Below, piece by piece: positions 1-8,804 of a stretch of DNA of 64,000 nt; position 1 is the first letter of the stretch, and every line of letters starts with the position of its first letter. A program made the position numbers and the translations under genes. Source of the DNA: VXNE01 sp965203615 (GTDB lineage Bacteria > Pseudomonadota > Gammaproteobacteria > Pseudomonadales > Azotimanducaceae); NCBI GenBank assembly GCA_965203615.1, contig OZ241900.1, forward strand, positions 3,596,001 to 3,660,000. The letters run 5' to 3'. The notes below the pieces were generated by a model. It ran no database searches. It had not been told where the DNA came from and saw only the letters and a list, made by a program, of their open reading frames with translations.

Positions 1-1
1 G

Positions 2-2200
2 CACTTCGGCTCGCTCGAAGACTACAAACAGCTATCGCACGAACTGCATTGTCGGGGCATGTACCTGATCCAGGATGTGGTCGCCAACCACACCGCCAAC
101 TTCTACACCTATGACGGCGGCTACGATCCGGCGGACACGGCGAAAAACTTCCGCCTGCTGGAGCCCGACTCCCACCAGCCCGCGCCCACGCAACCTCCCT
201 TCCACATGATCGACCGGCGCAACCCGGAACACGCGGCCGCCAACATCTATCACTGGACGCCGACGTTGCAGGACTACACGGACCGGCACCAGGAGACGCA
301 GTACATGCTGGGCCAGCTCGCCGACCTGAACACGGAGAACCCCGTCGTCATCGAAGCGTTGAAAGAGACATACAAGTATTGGATCAGCGAGGTCGGCGTC
401 GACGCTTTCAGGGTCGACACCGTCATGCTGGTGGACCACGAATTCTGGAACCGGTTCCTGCATGACGACGACGGCATCTACGCCCATGCGCGGCAACTGG
501 GGAAACACCATTTCCTGACCTTCGGCGAGTCGGTCTCGATTTCGGAGCCGTACCGGGACGAAGGGGAAAGGAAACTCAAGGGATACATCGGCTCGAAGGA
601 GAAGCCCTACCTCAACTCGATGCTGGGCTATCCGCTCTACTTCGAGATCAACCGGGTGCTGGGCCGCGGACAGCCGACGAGCCAGTTGGGTTATCGCCTG
701 GAACTGTCCATGACGATGTTCGACGACCCCTTCAGCATCCCCAACTTCATCGACAACCACGACACGCCGCGATTCCTGACCACGGCGAACGTCGCCGCTT
801 TCGAACAGGCCCTGGCGCTGCTCTTCACTGTCCCGGGAATCCCGATCCTCTACCAGGGCACGGAGCAGGCCCTGAAAGAGACGCGCAAAGCGATGTTCCG
901 AGGCGGATTCCACAACGCCGAGGGCTCGTTCGATCCGGAGTCGAGGGCGTACCGACTGATCGGGGCATTGTCCACGTTGCGCCGTTCTAACCCTGTGCTG
1001 ACCCGTGGTGACTTCAGGGTCCTTGCGTCGGAAACCGCAGGCGCGGGTGTCTTCGCCTACCAGCGGACGCTCGAAGGCCGGTCCGTGACGGTGCTCATGA
1101 ACACGGCCAGGCATTCCGTGCTTGCGCACCGCCTGCATCTCGGTATCGGCGCTGGCGGGACACTCGGCGCGGCCTTCACGCTGAACAGCGGTGAGGGGCT
1201 GGAGGCGGACGGCCGGGGGCTGGTGACCGCAGTGCTTCCGCCCCGGTCGGTCTTCGTCAGCAAGGTCCACGAAACGCGCGACCTGCCCGACGCTTCCCCG
1301 GCGCCACCGGAGATTGCGATCCTGCAGCCTGAGAGCGGCGAGACCTTCAGCCACGCCTTCCGCCTGTCGGGCCGCGCGAGTGGTGCCGGCGAACTTCATC
1401 TCATCAGGAACGGCAACATGGACGCCACGCTGCCCTTCGCCGCCGATGCCGAGGGCGACTGGGAGGTGGATATACCGGTCGCCGATCTGGGCCGGTCGGA
1501 GAACTACCTGCAAGTCTACGATCCGAACAACGACCTGCTTTCGGAACGGTTCGCCTACACCGCCGAAGTCCGCACACCAACCCTCACGGCGCACGTCATG
1601 GACGCCGAAGGTGACGATGCCGGTCCGGATGGCAAGTACATCCGGCCGCAGCAGCCCGAAAGCCGAAGCCAGAAGGACATTCTCGGTGCCCGGGTCAGGA
1701 CGGCGGGCAAGAACCTGGAACTGACGCTTGAGATAGGCGAGATCTCGACCAACTGGGTACCGCCCCACGGCTTTGACAATGTCGTGTTCAGCATCTTTTT
1801 CGACACCGATGCGGATGCCGGCGCGAGGACGTTGCCCAGGCTGAACGCCAGGATGCCGGGAGACCTCGCGTGGGATCTCGCACACGTGGCGTCCGGGTGG
1901 GCGAGCTACATGTACGACAGCAACGATGCGGACGCCGACACGCAGGGAGACAAGCTCGGGATCTCGCCGCGCATCACGACCGACAGGGAGGAGAGGACAG
2001 TGACGCTCTTCTACGAAGGCGAACGGCTGGGCGTGGAAGACTGGCGGGGTACGCGGATATACGTCACGACCTGGGAGCACGGTCCCGAGGGCGAGTACAC
2101 GGAGATCTACGAGACGGCGTCCGACTGGGCGTTCGGCGGCGCCCCGCCAGGCTCTCCGAAGGTGATGGACGACATCCTGGTAGCCGTGGAGGAGGAGTGA
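2..2200 (+). CDS. GH13 alpha-amylase family enzyme, 5'-truncated by window edge
   Basis: Glycoside hydrolase of the alpha-amylase family, acting on alpha-glucans. The reading frame is already open at base 2, so the true start lies upstream. Numbering from the Met at 59, region I (DVVANH) is at about 6-11, region II (GVDAFRVDTV) supplies the nucleophile Asp120, TFGES supplies the acid/base Glu157, and FIDNHD supplies Asp235, so the catalytic triad is intact. After the barrel and its C domain, about residues 420-500 look like an Ig-like module. The last ~200 residues resemble the C-terminal carbohydrate-binding domain of glucodextranase-type enzymes. That last assignment is by eye. Substrate specificity cannot be read from the sequence. 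No signal peptide can be seen because the N terminus is missing. Confidence 0.9.
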   Translation, partial: HFGSLEDYKQLSHELHCRGMYLIQDVVANHTANFYTYDGGYDPADTAKNFRLLEPDSHQPAPTQPPFHMIDRRNPEHAAANIYHWTPTLQDYTDRHQETQYMLGQLADLNTENPVVIEALKETYKYWISEVGVDAFRVDTVMLVDHEFWNRFLHDDDGIYAHARQLGKHHFLTFGESVSISEPYRDEGERKLKGYIGSKEKPYLNSMLGYPLYFEINRVLGRGQPTSQLGYRLELSMTMFDDPFSIPNFIDNHDTPRFLTTANVAAFEQALALLFTVPGIPILYQGTEQALKETRKAMFRGGFHNAEGSFDPESRAYRLIGALSTLRRSNPVLTRGDFRVLASETAGAGVFAYQRTLEGRSVTVLMNTARHSVLAHRLHLGIGAGGTLGAAFTLNSGEGLEADGRGLVTAVLPPRSVFVSKVHETRDLPDASPAPPEIAILQPESGETFSHAFRLSGRASGAGELHLIRNGNMDATLPFAADAEGDWEVDIPVADLGRSENYLQVYDPNNDLLSERFAYTAEVRTPTLTAHVMDAEGDDAGPDGKYIRPQQPESRSQKDILGARVRTAGKNLELTLEIGEISTNWVPPHGFDNVVFSIFFDTDADAGARTLPRLNARMPGDLAWDLAHVASGWASYMYDSNDADADTQGDKLGISPRITTDREERTVTLFYEGERLGVEDWRGTRIYVTTWEHGPEGEYTEIYETASDWAFGGAPPGSPKVMDDILVAVEEE

Positions 2201-2351
2201 CGGGTCCGGCCCCGCGTGATCAACGCCTCGCCCCGCTGCTTGCCAGTGCATCGGCTGGAAGAACTGCGCGAATCTGCTCCAGGGATTTGTCTGTTCTTTT
2301 GGAGGACAATGCAGATCGTACCGGTGTCGGCCAGATTGGGGCAGTTTGGGG

Positions 2352-3059
2352 ATGCTATCGCGAGACCGCATGGTCGAACTTCGGCAGTTGGTGCTTCCGA
2401 CTGCGATGGCAGTGATCGTCGTCTGCGTATTCCGCGATCCCACCCATCGCTTCCCGTTGCTGGCGCTGCTGCTTCCCTTCTTCCTGCTCTGCGGCGCCCG
2501 GGCACTGGGGGTTCAGAGACGCATATCGGGCGTGCGTTGGCTGTTCAGCGCGCTCGGCTTTGCGGGATTCGCCGTTGGCTGGCTATTGGCGTTCGCGGTC
2601 CTTGGCTTCGGACTCGCCATCGCGCTGTTCTCGGTCGCCCCTTCGGGACAACTGCTGAAACAGTCCAGCTTCTGGGCCGCCGCCGGGCTCGTGCTGGCGG
2701 CCTGGTTCTGGTGGCCCTGGTACGCCCGTGACGTGCTGGCGCGGTGGCCGAGGCACGGCGTTCGTATCTGGACATCCTCCGGCAATCGCTGGGACAGGCT
2801 TTACATCGCCTGGCGCATGCAGCGAATGGCCGAATCGGGGAGTGTGCGGTGGCGCGGCTTCGGTGCGACGGCGGGGGTGATCGCCCTGGTGATGGTGTCA
2901 ACGGCGGCGGGACCCTTTGACGGCTGGCTGTTCCGAGTGGGAGAGGTGGGTTGCATGGCACTCCTGCCCTGGCTGCACCTCGTGGTCGTCGGCGAGGCCG
3001 ATGCGCTCTGTGGAATCTGGAGCAATGATCAGCGGACCCCGGATCCTCCGGAAGCGTAA
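2352..3059 (+). CDS. small polytopic membrane protein, unknown function
   Basis: About 235 residues with roughly six hydrophobic segments, starting with stretches such as LALLLPFFLLCGARAL and a long double-length segment near residue 75. A basic loop (RWPRHGVRIW) lies between the later helices. I recognise no family motif. The ATG at 2352 follows a GGGG run closely; an in-frame TTG at 2346 or ATG at 2370 could also be the start. It lies 150 bases after the amylase-family gene and 79 bases before the molybdoenzyme, on the same strand. It could be a membrane partner of either, but nothing in the sequence proves that. Confidence 0.55.
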   Translation: MLSRDRMVELRQLVLPTAMAVIVVCVFRDPTHRFPLLALLLPFFLLCGARALGVQRRISGVRWLFSALGFAGFAVGWLLAFAVLGFGLAIALFSVAPSGQLLKQSSFWAAAGLVLAAWFWWPWYARDVLARWPRHGVRIWTSSGNRWDRLYIAWRMQRMAESGSVRWRGFGATAGVIALVMVSTAAGPFDGWLFRVGEVGCMALLPWLHLVVVGEADALCGIWSNDQRTPDPPEA

Positions 3060-3138
3060 GGAAACCTGAGGGGCCAGTGAGTAACATGCCGTTAGCTGCA
3101 ACGATTGCCTGGCAAGGAAAATTCGCGGGAGCGGGAAC

Positions 3139-4380
3139 ATGAGCGACGCACGTCAGTCGAGCATCATCTTGGGCAACAGTGCCGCGAGCCGCCGGGAGTT
3201 TCTGCGGCGATCCAACCTGGCCGCGATGGGCGCCCTGGTGGGGGCCGCCGTGCCGATTCGACGCTGGCCGTCGCTTTCCGGAACCGCCCTTGCCGAGTAT
3301 TCCGGCATGGCAGGCAAGGACGGCCTCACGGTGCTGAACGATCGTCCGCTCAACGCGGAGACGCCGCCTCACCTGCTGGACGACGAGGTCACCCCCACGG
3401 CGCGTCATTTCATCCGCAACAACGGCATCGTCCCCCCGGAGGTGGACCCGGCCACCTGGGAACTGCGCATCGACGGCCTGGTCGAGAGACCCATGACGTT
3501 GCGCATCGACGACCTGCGAAGCCGATTCGAGGTGGTCACGCACCGGCTGGTTATCGAGTGTGGCGGCAACGGCCGCTCGGGATTCGAGCCGCCCGCGCGC
3601 GGCAACCAGTGGACGTACGGCGCGGTGGGATGCGCGGAATGGACCGGTGTGCGGCTGGCGGACGTGCTCAAGGCCGCGGGCGTCAAGTCTTCCGCGATCT
3701 ACACCGCGCACGAAGGCGCGGACCGGCACCTCTCCGGCGTGTCGGGCAAGTTGCCGATCTCGAGAGGCGTGCCGATCGCAAAGGCGATGGATCCCTACAA
3801 CCTGATCGCGTTCGGCATGAACGGCGGGCCGCTGCATCCCATGAACGGGGCGCCCCTGCGGCTGGTGATTCCCGGATGGCCCGGTTCATGCTCGCAGAAG
3901 TGGCTGACCCGCATCTGGCTTCGGGACGTCGTGCACGACGGTCCGAAAATGACGGGCTCGTCCTATCGCGTGCCGCGATATCCGGTCGCACCCGGCGCTT
4001 CCGTGCCGGAGGAGGACCTCGAGATCATCCATGCCATGCCGGTCAAGTCTCTCATTACGCGCCCGGCCACGGGCGAGCGCATCCCGGGTCGCGAGCTGGA
4101 AGTCGCCGGGCACGCCTGGGTCGGCGACTCCGAAGTGGCGGAGGTGGACGTGTCCATGGATTTCGGCGCCACCTGGCAGGCGGCGGAGCTGTCACCGCCC
4201 CACAACCCGCATGCCTGGCAGCGCTTCACGGCCCGCATCGCGTTTCCGCAGTCCGGCTATTTCGAGGTCTGGGCGCGGGCCACGGACACCTCGGGCGCGA
4301 GCCAACCTTTCCGGGCGGCCTGGAATCCCAAGGGCTATTTGAATAACGCCATGCACCACGTGTCGGTGCAGGTGGGTTAG
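3139..4380 (+). CDS. Tat-exported sulfite oxidase/dehydrogenase-type molybdoenzyme (SoxC/SorA-like)
   Basis: 413 residues, the usual size for the periplasmic sulfite dehydrogenase family. The N terminus has a twin-arginine signal (SRREFLRRS, then a hydrophobic stretch), indicating folded export with molybdopterin bound. The oxidoreductase molybdopterin domain contains the conserved VIECGGNGR segment, whose Cys141 is the expected molybdenum ligand. The C-terminal part has the Mo-co dimerisation domain (VDVSMDFGATWQ, YFEVWARATD). The next gene, 12 bases downstream, is a monohaem cytochrome c, the classic electron acceptor of SorAB and SoxCD. No soxXYZAB genes are nearby, so a SorA-like stand-alone sulfite dehydrogenase seems likelier than thiosulfate-oxidising SoxC. 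The exact substrate is an inference. Confidence 0.85.
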   Translation: MSDARQSSIILGNSAASRREFLRRSNLAAMGALVGAAVPIRRWPSLSGTALAEYSGMAGKDGLTVLNDRPLNAETPPHLLDDEVTPTARHFIRNNGIVPPEVDPATWELRIDGLVERPMTLRIDDLRSRFEVVTHRLVIECGGNGRSGFEPPARGNQWTYGAVGCAEWTGVRLADVLKAAGVKSSAIYTAHEGADRHLSGVSGKLPISRGVPIAKAMDPYNLIAFGMNGGPLHPMNGAPLRLVIPGWPGSCSQKWLTRIWLRDVVHDGPKMTGSSYRVPRYPVAPGASVPEEDLEIIHAMPVKSLITRPATGERIPGRELEVAGHAWVGDSEVAEVDVSMDFGATWQAAELSPPHNPHAWQRFTARIAFPQSGYFEVWARATDTSGASQPFRAAWNPKGYLNNAMHHVSVQVG

Positions 4381-4392
4381 TGCAGTCAGGAA

Positions 4393-4755
4393 ATGATGCG
4401 TCTGCGCCTGCTCTGGATCGCCTGTGCCCTGGTCGCGTGTGGTCTCACCGGGCTTGCATCAGGGGCTGACAGCAGCGGCACTTCCGAGGCGGAGGAACAA
4501 GCGCTGTTCGGCGGCATGCCGGATGACGAGGGACGCCTGGAAGTGTTCGGGTTCTGCGGCACCTGCCACTCCATCGACCTGGTGCTGCAGCAGGGGCTGA
4601 CCCGCGCGGTGTGGGAGGATGTGCTCGTCGAGATGGTGCGGGACCAGGAAATGGCGCCGCTCAGGGCAGATGATCGCAGCAAGGTGCTCGACTACCTGGA
4701 GAAGTACTACGGCCCGGACCGACGCGCAAGGCAAGGCGCCCGGAATCCGGGGTAG
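4393..4755 (+). CDS. periplasmic monohaem cytochrome c, partner of the molybdoenzyme
   Basis: 120 residues with a Sec signal peptide (LLWIACALVACGLTGLASGA) followed by one haem-c motif, C55-G-T-C58-H59. Downstream, a Met (EMAPL) could supply the distal ligand. It starts 12 bases after the sulfite-dehydrogenase-like gene, so the two are almost certainly cotranscribed. It would carry electrons from the molybdenum centre to the respiratory chain, as SorB does. Two tandem ATG codons (4393, 4396) are possible starts. A weak GC-rich hairpin followed by TTTT (about 4773-4795) lies between this gene and the next operon. Confidence 0.8.
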   Translation: MMRLRLLWIACALVACGLTGLASGADSSGTSEAEEQALFGGMPDDEGRLEVFGFCGTCHSIDLVLQQGLTRAVWEDVLVEMVRDQEMAPLRADDRSKVLDYLEKYYGPDRRARQGARNPG

Positions 4756-4843
4756 GCCTGCGCGGACAGGTTGCCCCATCGGGTGGGCGGCTTTTCTGGC
4801 GTAAGCTAACGGTGACGGAAAGTGATGCAGGAAGGGGGCACGT

Positions 4844-5677
4844 TTGAAGATTGGCGTCAGCATGTTTGCGACCGACTTCGCCATGCGCATCGATGCGCTG
4901 GCGCGGGCAGCGGAGGAAAGGGGCTTCGAGTCCCTGTTCGTTCCGGAGCACACCCACATCCCAACCAGTCGCCGGTCCCCGTGGCCTGGCGGCGCCGCGT
5001 TGCCGAAGGCGTATTGGCACGCGCTCGACCCGTTCGTGTCGCTGATGGCTGCCGCCTCCGCAACCTCGACGATTCGCATCGGTACCGGCATCTGCCTGCT
5101 GACGGAGCGAGACCCGTTGATCACGGCGAAGGAAGTCGCGAGTCTCGATCTGCTGTCGAACGGCCGCGTGGAGTTCGGCATCGGCGCCGGTTGGAATGCG
5201 GAGGAGATGGAGAACCACGGCACCGTGTTCGAGACGCGATTCCGCCTCATGACCGACCGCGCGAAGGCGATCAAGACGGTATGGTCCGATGAGGCGCCGG
5301 AATACCACGGGGAGTTCGTGGACTTCGACCCCGTGTGGTCGTACCCGAAACCCCTACAGGAGCCGAATCCGCCGATCCTGATCGGGGGTGAGTCCATCCA
5401 CACCTTGCGCCGCGTTGTGGAATTTGGCGATGGCTGGTTCCCGCGGGCACGGGGCGGCTTCGATCCGGCGAAGAACCTTGCGCGGCTGGAAGCGGTGGCC
5501 GATGCTGCCGGCCGCGATATGGCGACGCTCTCGATCAGCGTCTCCGGCGCGCCAGCGGATGCGGAAGTTTTGGATGGCTACCGCGAGGCTGGCATCCACC
5601 GCGCCATACTGATCCTGCCATCGGCCGGCGAGGACGAGGTGCTGCCGGTGCTGGACCGCTACGCGCAACTTCTCTAG
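4844..5677 (+). CDS. LLM-class (luciferase-like) flavin/F420-dependent oxidoreductase
   Basis: 277 residues in the bacterial-luciferase TIM-barrel family. Visible hallmarks are the N-terminal strand MKIGVSMFATD, the RGFESLFVPEH segment, TIRIGTGICLL, NGRVEFGIGAGWNAEE and PPILIGGES. The start is TTG at 4844, supported by the strong ribosome site GAAGGGGG ending 5 bases upstream; no in-frame ATG precedes the first conserved strand. Members oxidise or monooxygenate diverse small molecules using reduced FMN or F420; substrate and cofactor cannot be told from sequence. It opens a run of same-strand catabolic genes, ending 14 bases before the acyl-CoA carboxylase. Confidence 0.85.
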   Translation: MKIGVSMFATDFAMRIDALARAAEERGFESLFVPEHTHIPTSRRSPWPGGAALPKAYWHALDPFVSLMAAASATSTIRIGTGICLLTERDPLITAKEVASLDLLSNGRVEFGIGAGWNAEEMENHGTVFETRFRLMTDRAKAIKTVWSDEAPEYHGEFVDFDPVWSYPKPLQEPNPPILIGGESIHTLRRVVEFGDGWFPRARGGFDPAKNLARLEAVADAAGRDMATLSISVSGAPADAEVLDGYREAGIHRAILILPSAGEDEVLPVLDRYAQLL

Positions 5678-5691
5678 CGAGAGCACGTTAC

Positions 5692-7242
5692 ATGGTCTGG
5701 CAACCCGAAATCGAGGAACTCAGGCGCCGGCAGGCGTTGGCCGAACAGATGGGCGGGGAAGCCGGCGTTGCCGAACAACGGAAGCGGGGCAAGCTCACCG
5801 TCCGGGAACGAATCGAGCTGCTGTCGGACCCCGGATCGTTTCGCGAAATCGGCAAGCTCGCGGGTGCCGCCACCTACGAAGACGATGAACTCGTTCACGT
5901 GCGGCCCTCCAACACGGTGATCGGAGTGGCCGGCCTCAACGGGCGCAGGGCGGTGCTGACCGCCGGCGACTTCACGGTCCGGGGCGGCGCCTCGGACGCC
6001 GCGATAGGCAACAAGAGCGGCCATGCGCAGAGGATGGCGCTGGACTGGCGCCTGCCTTTCGTCCGGCTGCTCGACGCGACCGGCGGAAGCGTCAGGACCT
6101 TCGAGCAGATCGGCCGGACCTACATCCCCACCAATCCCACGACGCCAGGCGTGCAGGACCTGCTCTGCCGCGTGCCCGTGGTCGCCGCCGTATTGGGTTC
6201 CGTCGCGGGGCTGCCCGCCGTCGACTCCTGCCTGGCCCACTTCAACGTCATGGTCAAGGGCACGAGCCAGGTGTTCCCAGGCGGTCCGCCGGTGGTCAAG
6301 GCCGCGCTCGGTATAGACATCACCAAGGAGGACCTGGGGGACGAGCGCAGCCAGGTCTTTGAAAGCGGGGTCATCGACAATCTTGCCGAGACCGAGGCAG
6401 AGGCCTTCGACATGCTGAAGCGGTTCCTCTCCTACCTGCCGGACAACGTCTGGCGTATGCCGCCCAGGGTCGAGACGGGCGACGATCCAAACCGCCGGGA
6501 CGAAAAGCTGCTGGACATGATCCCGCGCGACAAGCGCCGCGGCTACGATCCCTTTCGCATCCTCGACGCCGTACTCGACAGGGATTCGTTCTTCGAAATC
6601 ACTCCGTACTACGGACGCTCGCGCATCGTCGGGCTCGCGCGGGTCGACGGCTATCCCGTGGGCGTCATGATCAACAACCCGAAACGTCTCGGCGGTTCCA
6701 TGGATGTGGCCGCGGGCACCAAGGTCATCCGCTTCCTGCAGCTTTGCGACACCTTCCACCTGCCGATGGTCTATTTCGCCGACGAGCCGGGTTTCATGGT
6801 GGGTCCCGACCAGCAGCGCCGGGGTATCGTGCGCGCCGGAGCGAAGATGGTATGCGCGACGCTGCGCACCCGGATGCCATGGATGTCCATCATCATCCGC
6901 CAGCTCTACGGCGTCGCCGGCCAATGCCACGACCGCCCGGGCGGAATGTTCAAACGCGTCGCCTGGCCGTCGGCGCACTGGGGATCCATGCACATATCGG
7001 GAGGCGTGTCCGCCGCCTACCGGCGCGTGATCGACGAAGCGGACGACCCCGAGGCCAAGCGCGCCGAGATCGAGACGCGCCTGGAGGCGCTGGCTTCGCC
7101 GTTCCGCACTGCGGAAGCGTTCAATATAGAGGACATCATCGACCCGAGAGAGACCCGGCCGATGCTCTGCGAGTTCATTCAGACGGCGCAGCCGTTGCTG
7201 GAAATGCAGTTGGGTCCGAGCCCCACGCCGTACATGCCTTAG
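5692..7242 (+). CDS. acyl-CoA carboxylase beta subunit (carboxyltransferase, propionyl/methylcrotonyl-CoA type)
   Basis: 516 residues, the normal length for the biotin-dependent carboxyltransferase beta chain. The crotonase-fold N half begins RKRGKLTVRERIELLSDPGSF and has GGSVRTFEQIG. The C half has GRSRIVGLARVDGYPVGVMINN and FADEPGFMVG, with the usual oxyanion-hole glycine-rich stretches (YGVAGQCHDRPGG). It transfers carboxyl from carboxybiotin to an acyl-CoA. No biotin carboxylase or biotin-carrier subunit is encoded in this window, so the partner must lie elsewhere or the subunit serves another complex. Position inside the catabolic operon suggests breakdown of a branched or odd-chain acid. 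Confidence 0.88.
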   Translation: MVWQPEIEELRRRQALAEQMGGEAGVAEQRKRGKLTVRERIELLSDPGSFREIGKLAGAATYEDDELVHVRPSNTVIGVAGLNGRRAVLTAGDFTVRGGASDAAIGNKSGHAQRMALDWRLPFVRLLDATGGSVRTFEQIGRTYIPTNPTTPGVQDLLCRVPVVAAVLGSVAGLPAVDSCLAHFNVMVKGTSQVFPGGPPVVKAALGIDITKEDLGDERSQVFESGVIDNLAETEAEAFDMLKRFLSYLPDNVWRMPPRVETGDDPNRRDEKLLDMIPRDKRRGYDPFRILDAVLDRDSFFEITPYYGRSRIVGLARVDGYPVGVMINNPKRLGGSMDVAAGTKVIRFLQLCDTFHLPMVYFADEPGFMVGPDQQRRGIVRAGAKMVCATLRTRMPWMSIIIRQLYGVAGQCHDRPGGMFKRVAWPSAHWGSMHISGGVSAAYRRVIDEADDPEAKRAEIETRLEALASPFRTAEAFNIEDIIDPRETRPMLCEFIQTAQPLLEMQLGPSPTPYMP

Positions 7243-7310
7243 GGGTCGTGAAGGTTGTTCGCGCGGGCGAAATCCGCGAAGCTGTTGTTTGAAGAGCAAG
7301 GGAGGGCACG

Positions 7311-7943
7311 ATGCCCATAGACGTGTCGACACTGAAACCGGTCGGGGAATTCGGTTCGAAGGCGTGGTGCGAAGCGTGCGCCGCCGGCGGCGTACAACTG
7401 CTGGAAGAGGCGGATCTGCCGGCCGATCTCGAGTGGGGGTTCACCGAGGACTATACGCATCCTCCCGCGAGGCTTCTCGAAGGCGGCCGTGAAAAGGCCG
7501 CGTACTACATCATGGTCAAGGACGGGAAGGTGACCGGCGGCGACGGCGCGCCGGAAGAGTGCAAGGCCCTTCCCGGCTTTCACGTATCCATTCAGTGGGC
7601 GACGATCTGCAACCAGTCGCGAACAAAGTACGGACGGGCGGGCCAGCGACAGCGATCCGGGGAGGAGCGCGCAATGTTCGGGCAGATCGCGGAATACGTC
7701 GGCAGGTCCAATCCCCTGGGCCTCGGCGGCGGCAGGAAGGCGGTCTGGCCGCAGGCGGTTGGAGCCGCACTCGGGGCGGGTGCGGAAGAGGGGGGCGGCC
7801 TGCACAACATCGCCGCGACCCTGCAGGCGCCTTCGCCGGAGTTCGCCGATCTGCCGACCACGGAGATGGGCGTGCCGGACTTCGGTGCGATGACGGACGA
7901 GCAGAAGAAGTTCTTTCTGAAGCTGTGCGCGGTCGATGTGTAG
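7311..7943 (+). CDS. unknown 210-residue protein of the catabolic operon
   Basis: A conserved-looking soluble protein that I do not recognise. It contains a WCEAC pair of cysteines near residue 20, a tryptophan- and cysteine-containing core (HVSIQWATICNQ) near residue 95, and a Gly-rich segment (LGLGGGRKA) near residue 140. There is no signal peptide or membrane segment. The start ATG at 7311 is preceded by the good ribosome site GGGAGGG. It sits between the carboxylase beta chain and two SDRs with short spacings of 68 and 41 bases, so it most likely takes part in the same pathway, perhaps as an accessory or ligand-binding subunit. Confidence 0.6.
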   Translation: MPIDVSTLKPVGEFGSKAWCEACAAGGVQLLEEADLPADLEWGFTEDYTHPPARLLEGGREKAAYYIMVKDGKVTGGDGAPEECKALPGFHVSIQWATICNQSRTKYGRAGQRQRSGEERAMFGQIAEYVGRSNPLGLGGGRKAVWPQAVGAALGAGAEEGGGLHNIAATLQAPSPEFADLPTTEMGVPDFGAMTDEQKKFFLKLCAVDV

Positions 7944-7984
7944 GGCGTGCGGTCCGGTCGGCATGCATTGAGGCGGAGCGTCAG

Positions 7985-8776
7985 ATGTCCAGGTTTGAAC
8001 TGAACGGCAAGGTTGCCATCGTCACGGGCGGTGGCGGAACCGCCCACGGGATAGGCAGAAGCATCGCGCTTTCGGTTGCCGGCGCGGGCGCCCGGGTTGT
8101 CGTGGTGGGCCGGCACCGCGATGCCCTCGACAGGGTCGTCGGGCAAATCCGGGATCAGGGCGGCGACTCCGCCGCCGTCACCGCCGATGTCACCGACCCG
8201 GCGCAGGTAGAGCGAATGATCGAAGGGGCCGTCGATGCGTTCGGCGGCGTCGACATCCTGGTGAACAACGTCGGCGCCATCTCCTTCGGCAAGCCGGAGG
8301 AAATCTCGCCGCAGGACTGGAAGGCGAGCATCGACCTGAATCTCAACAGCACGTTTTTCTGTTGCGCCGCGGCGGCAAGGCACATGATCGCGGGGCAGGG
8401 TGGCAAGATCGTCAACGTCGCCTCGTCCTCAGGGATAAAGGGAGAGGAGAATGCGGCGCACTACGCGGCGGCCAAGGCTGCGGTGATCAACCTGACGAGA
8501 TCGCTGGCGATTAGTTGGGCGATACACAACATCAACGTGAACTGCGTCGCGCCCGGCGGCGTGGAAGTGCCGGACCGTCCGGTTCCCGGCATGACCGAAG
8601 ACGAGCATCTGAAGCGCCAGCGCCTGCAATCCGGGGAGGGCGCACCGCTGCAAATGCCGGGGAAGCCGGAGGACATCGCCAACGCGGTCGTCTACTTCGC
8701 TTCGGCCGGTTCCGATCTCATGACCGGGGAGACGCTGGTCGTAAGAGGGTCGGAGTGGGCTTCGGCCTACAGCTAA
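7985..8776 (+). CDS. short-chain dehydrogenase/reductase
   Basis: 263 residues of the classical SDR family. The Rossmann cofactor motif is TGGGGTAHGIGRS near residue 12, the NNVG strand motif is present near residue 94, and the catalytic Ser (NVASSSG) and YAAAK (Tyr/Lys) follow at about 145 and 160. An acidic residue after the second strand is absent and R/H residues follow (VGRHRD), which would favour NADP(H). ATG 7985 follows a GGCGGAGCG ribosome site and gives the canonical SDR N terminus; a longer upstream frame is only shadow sequence. It probably oxidises a hydroxyacyl intermediate of the pathway. Confidence 0.88.
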   Translation: MSRFELNGKVAIVTGGGGTAHGIGRSIALSVAGAGARVVVVGRHRDALDRVVGQIRDQGGDSAAVTADVTDPAQVERMIEGAVDAFGGVDILVNNVGAISFGKPEEISPQDWKASIDLNLNSTFFCCAAAARHMIAGQGGKIVNVASSSGIKGEENAAHYAAAKAAVINLTRSLAISWAIHNINVNCVAPGGVEVPDRPVPGMTEDEHLKRQRLQSGEGAPLQMPGKPEDIANAVVYFASAGSDLMTGETLVVRGSEWASAYS

Positions 8777-8804
8777 CGCATCGAAGGGACAGGAAGCAAC
8801 AGAG

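Noticed and set aside
32..2443. Long minus-strand open frame (about 800 codons) opposite the amylase gene
   Set aside because: It is antisense to a gene with intact GH13 catalytic motifs and shows Arg/Val-rich composition typical of GC-rich shadow frames.
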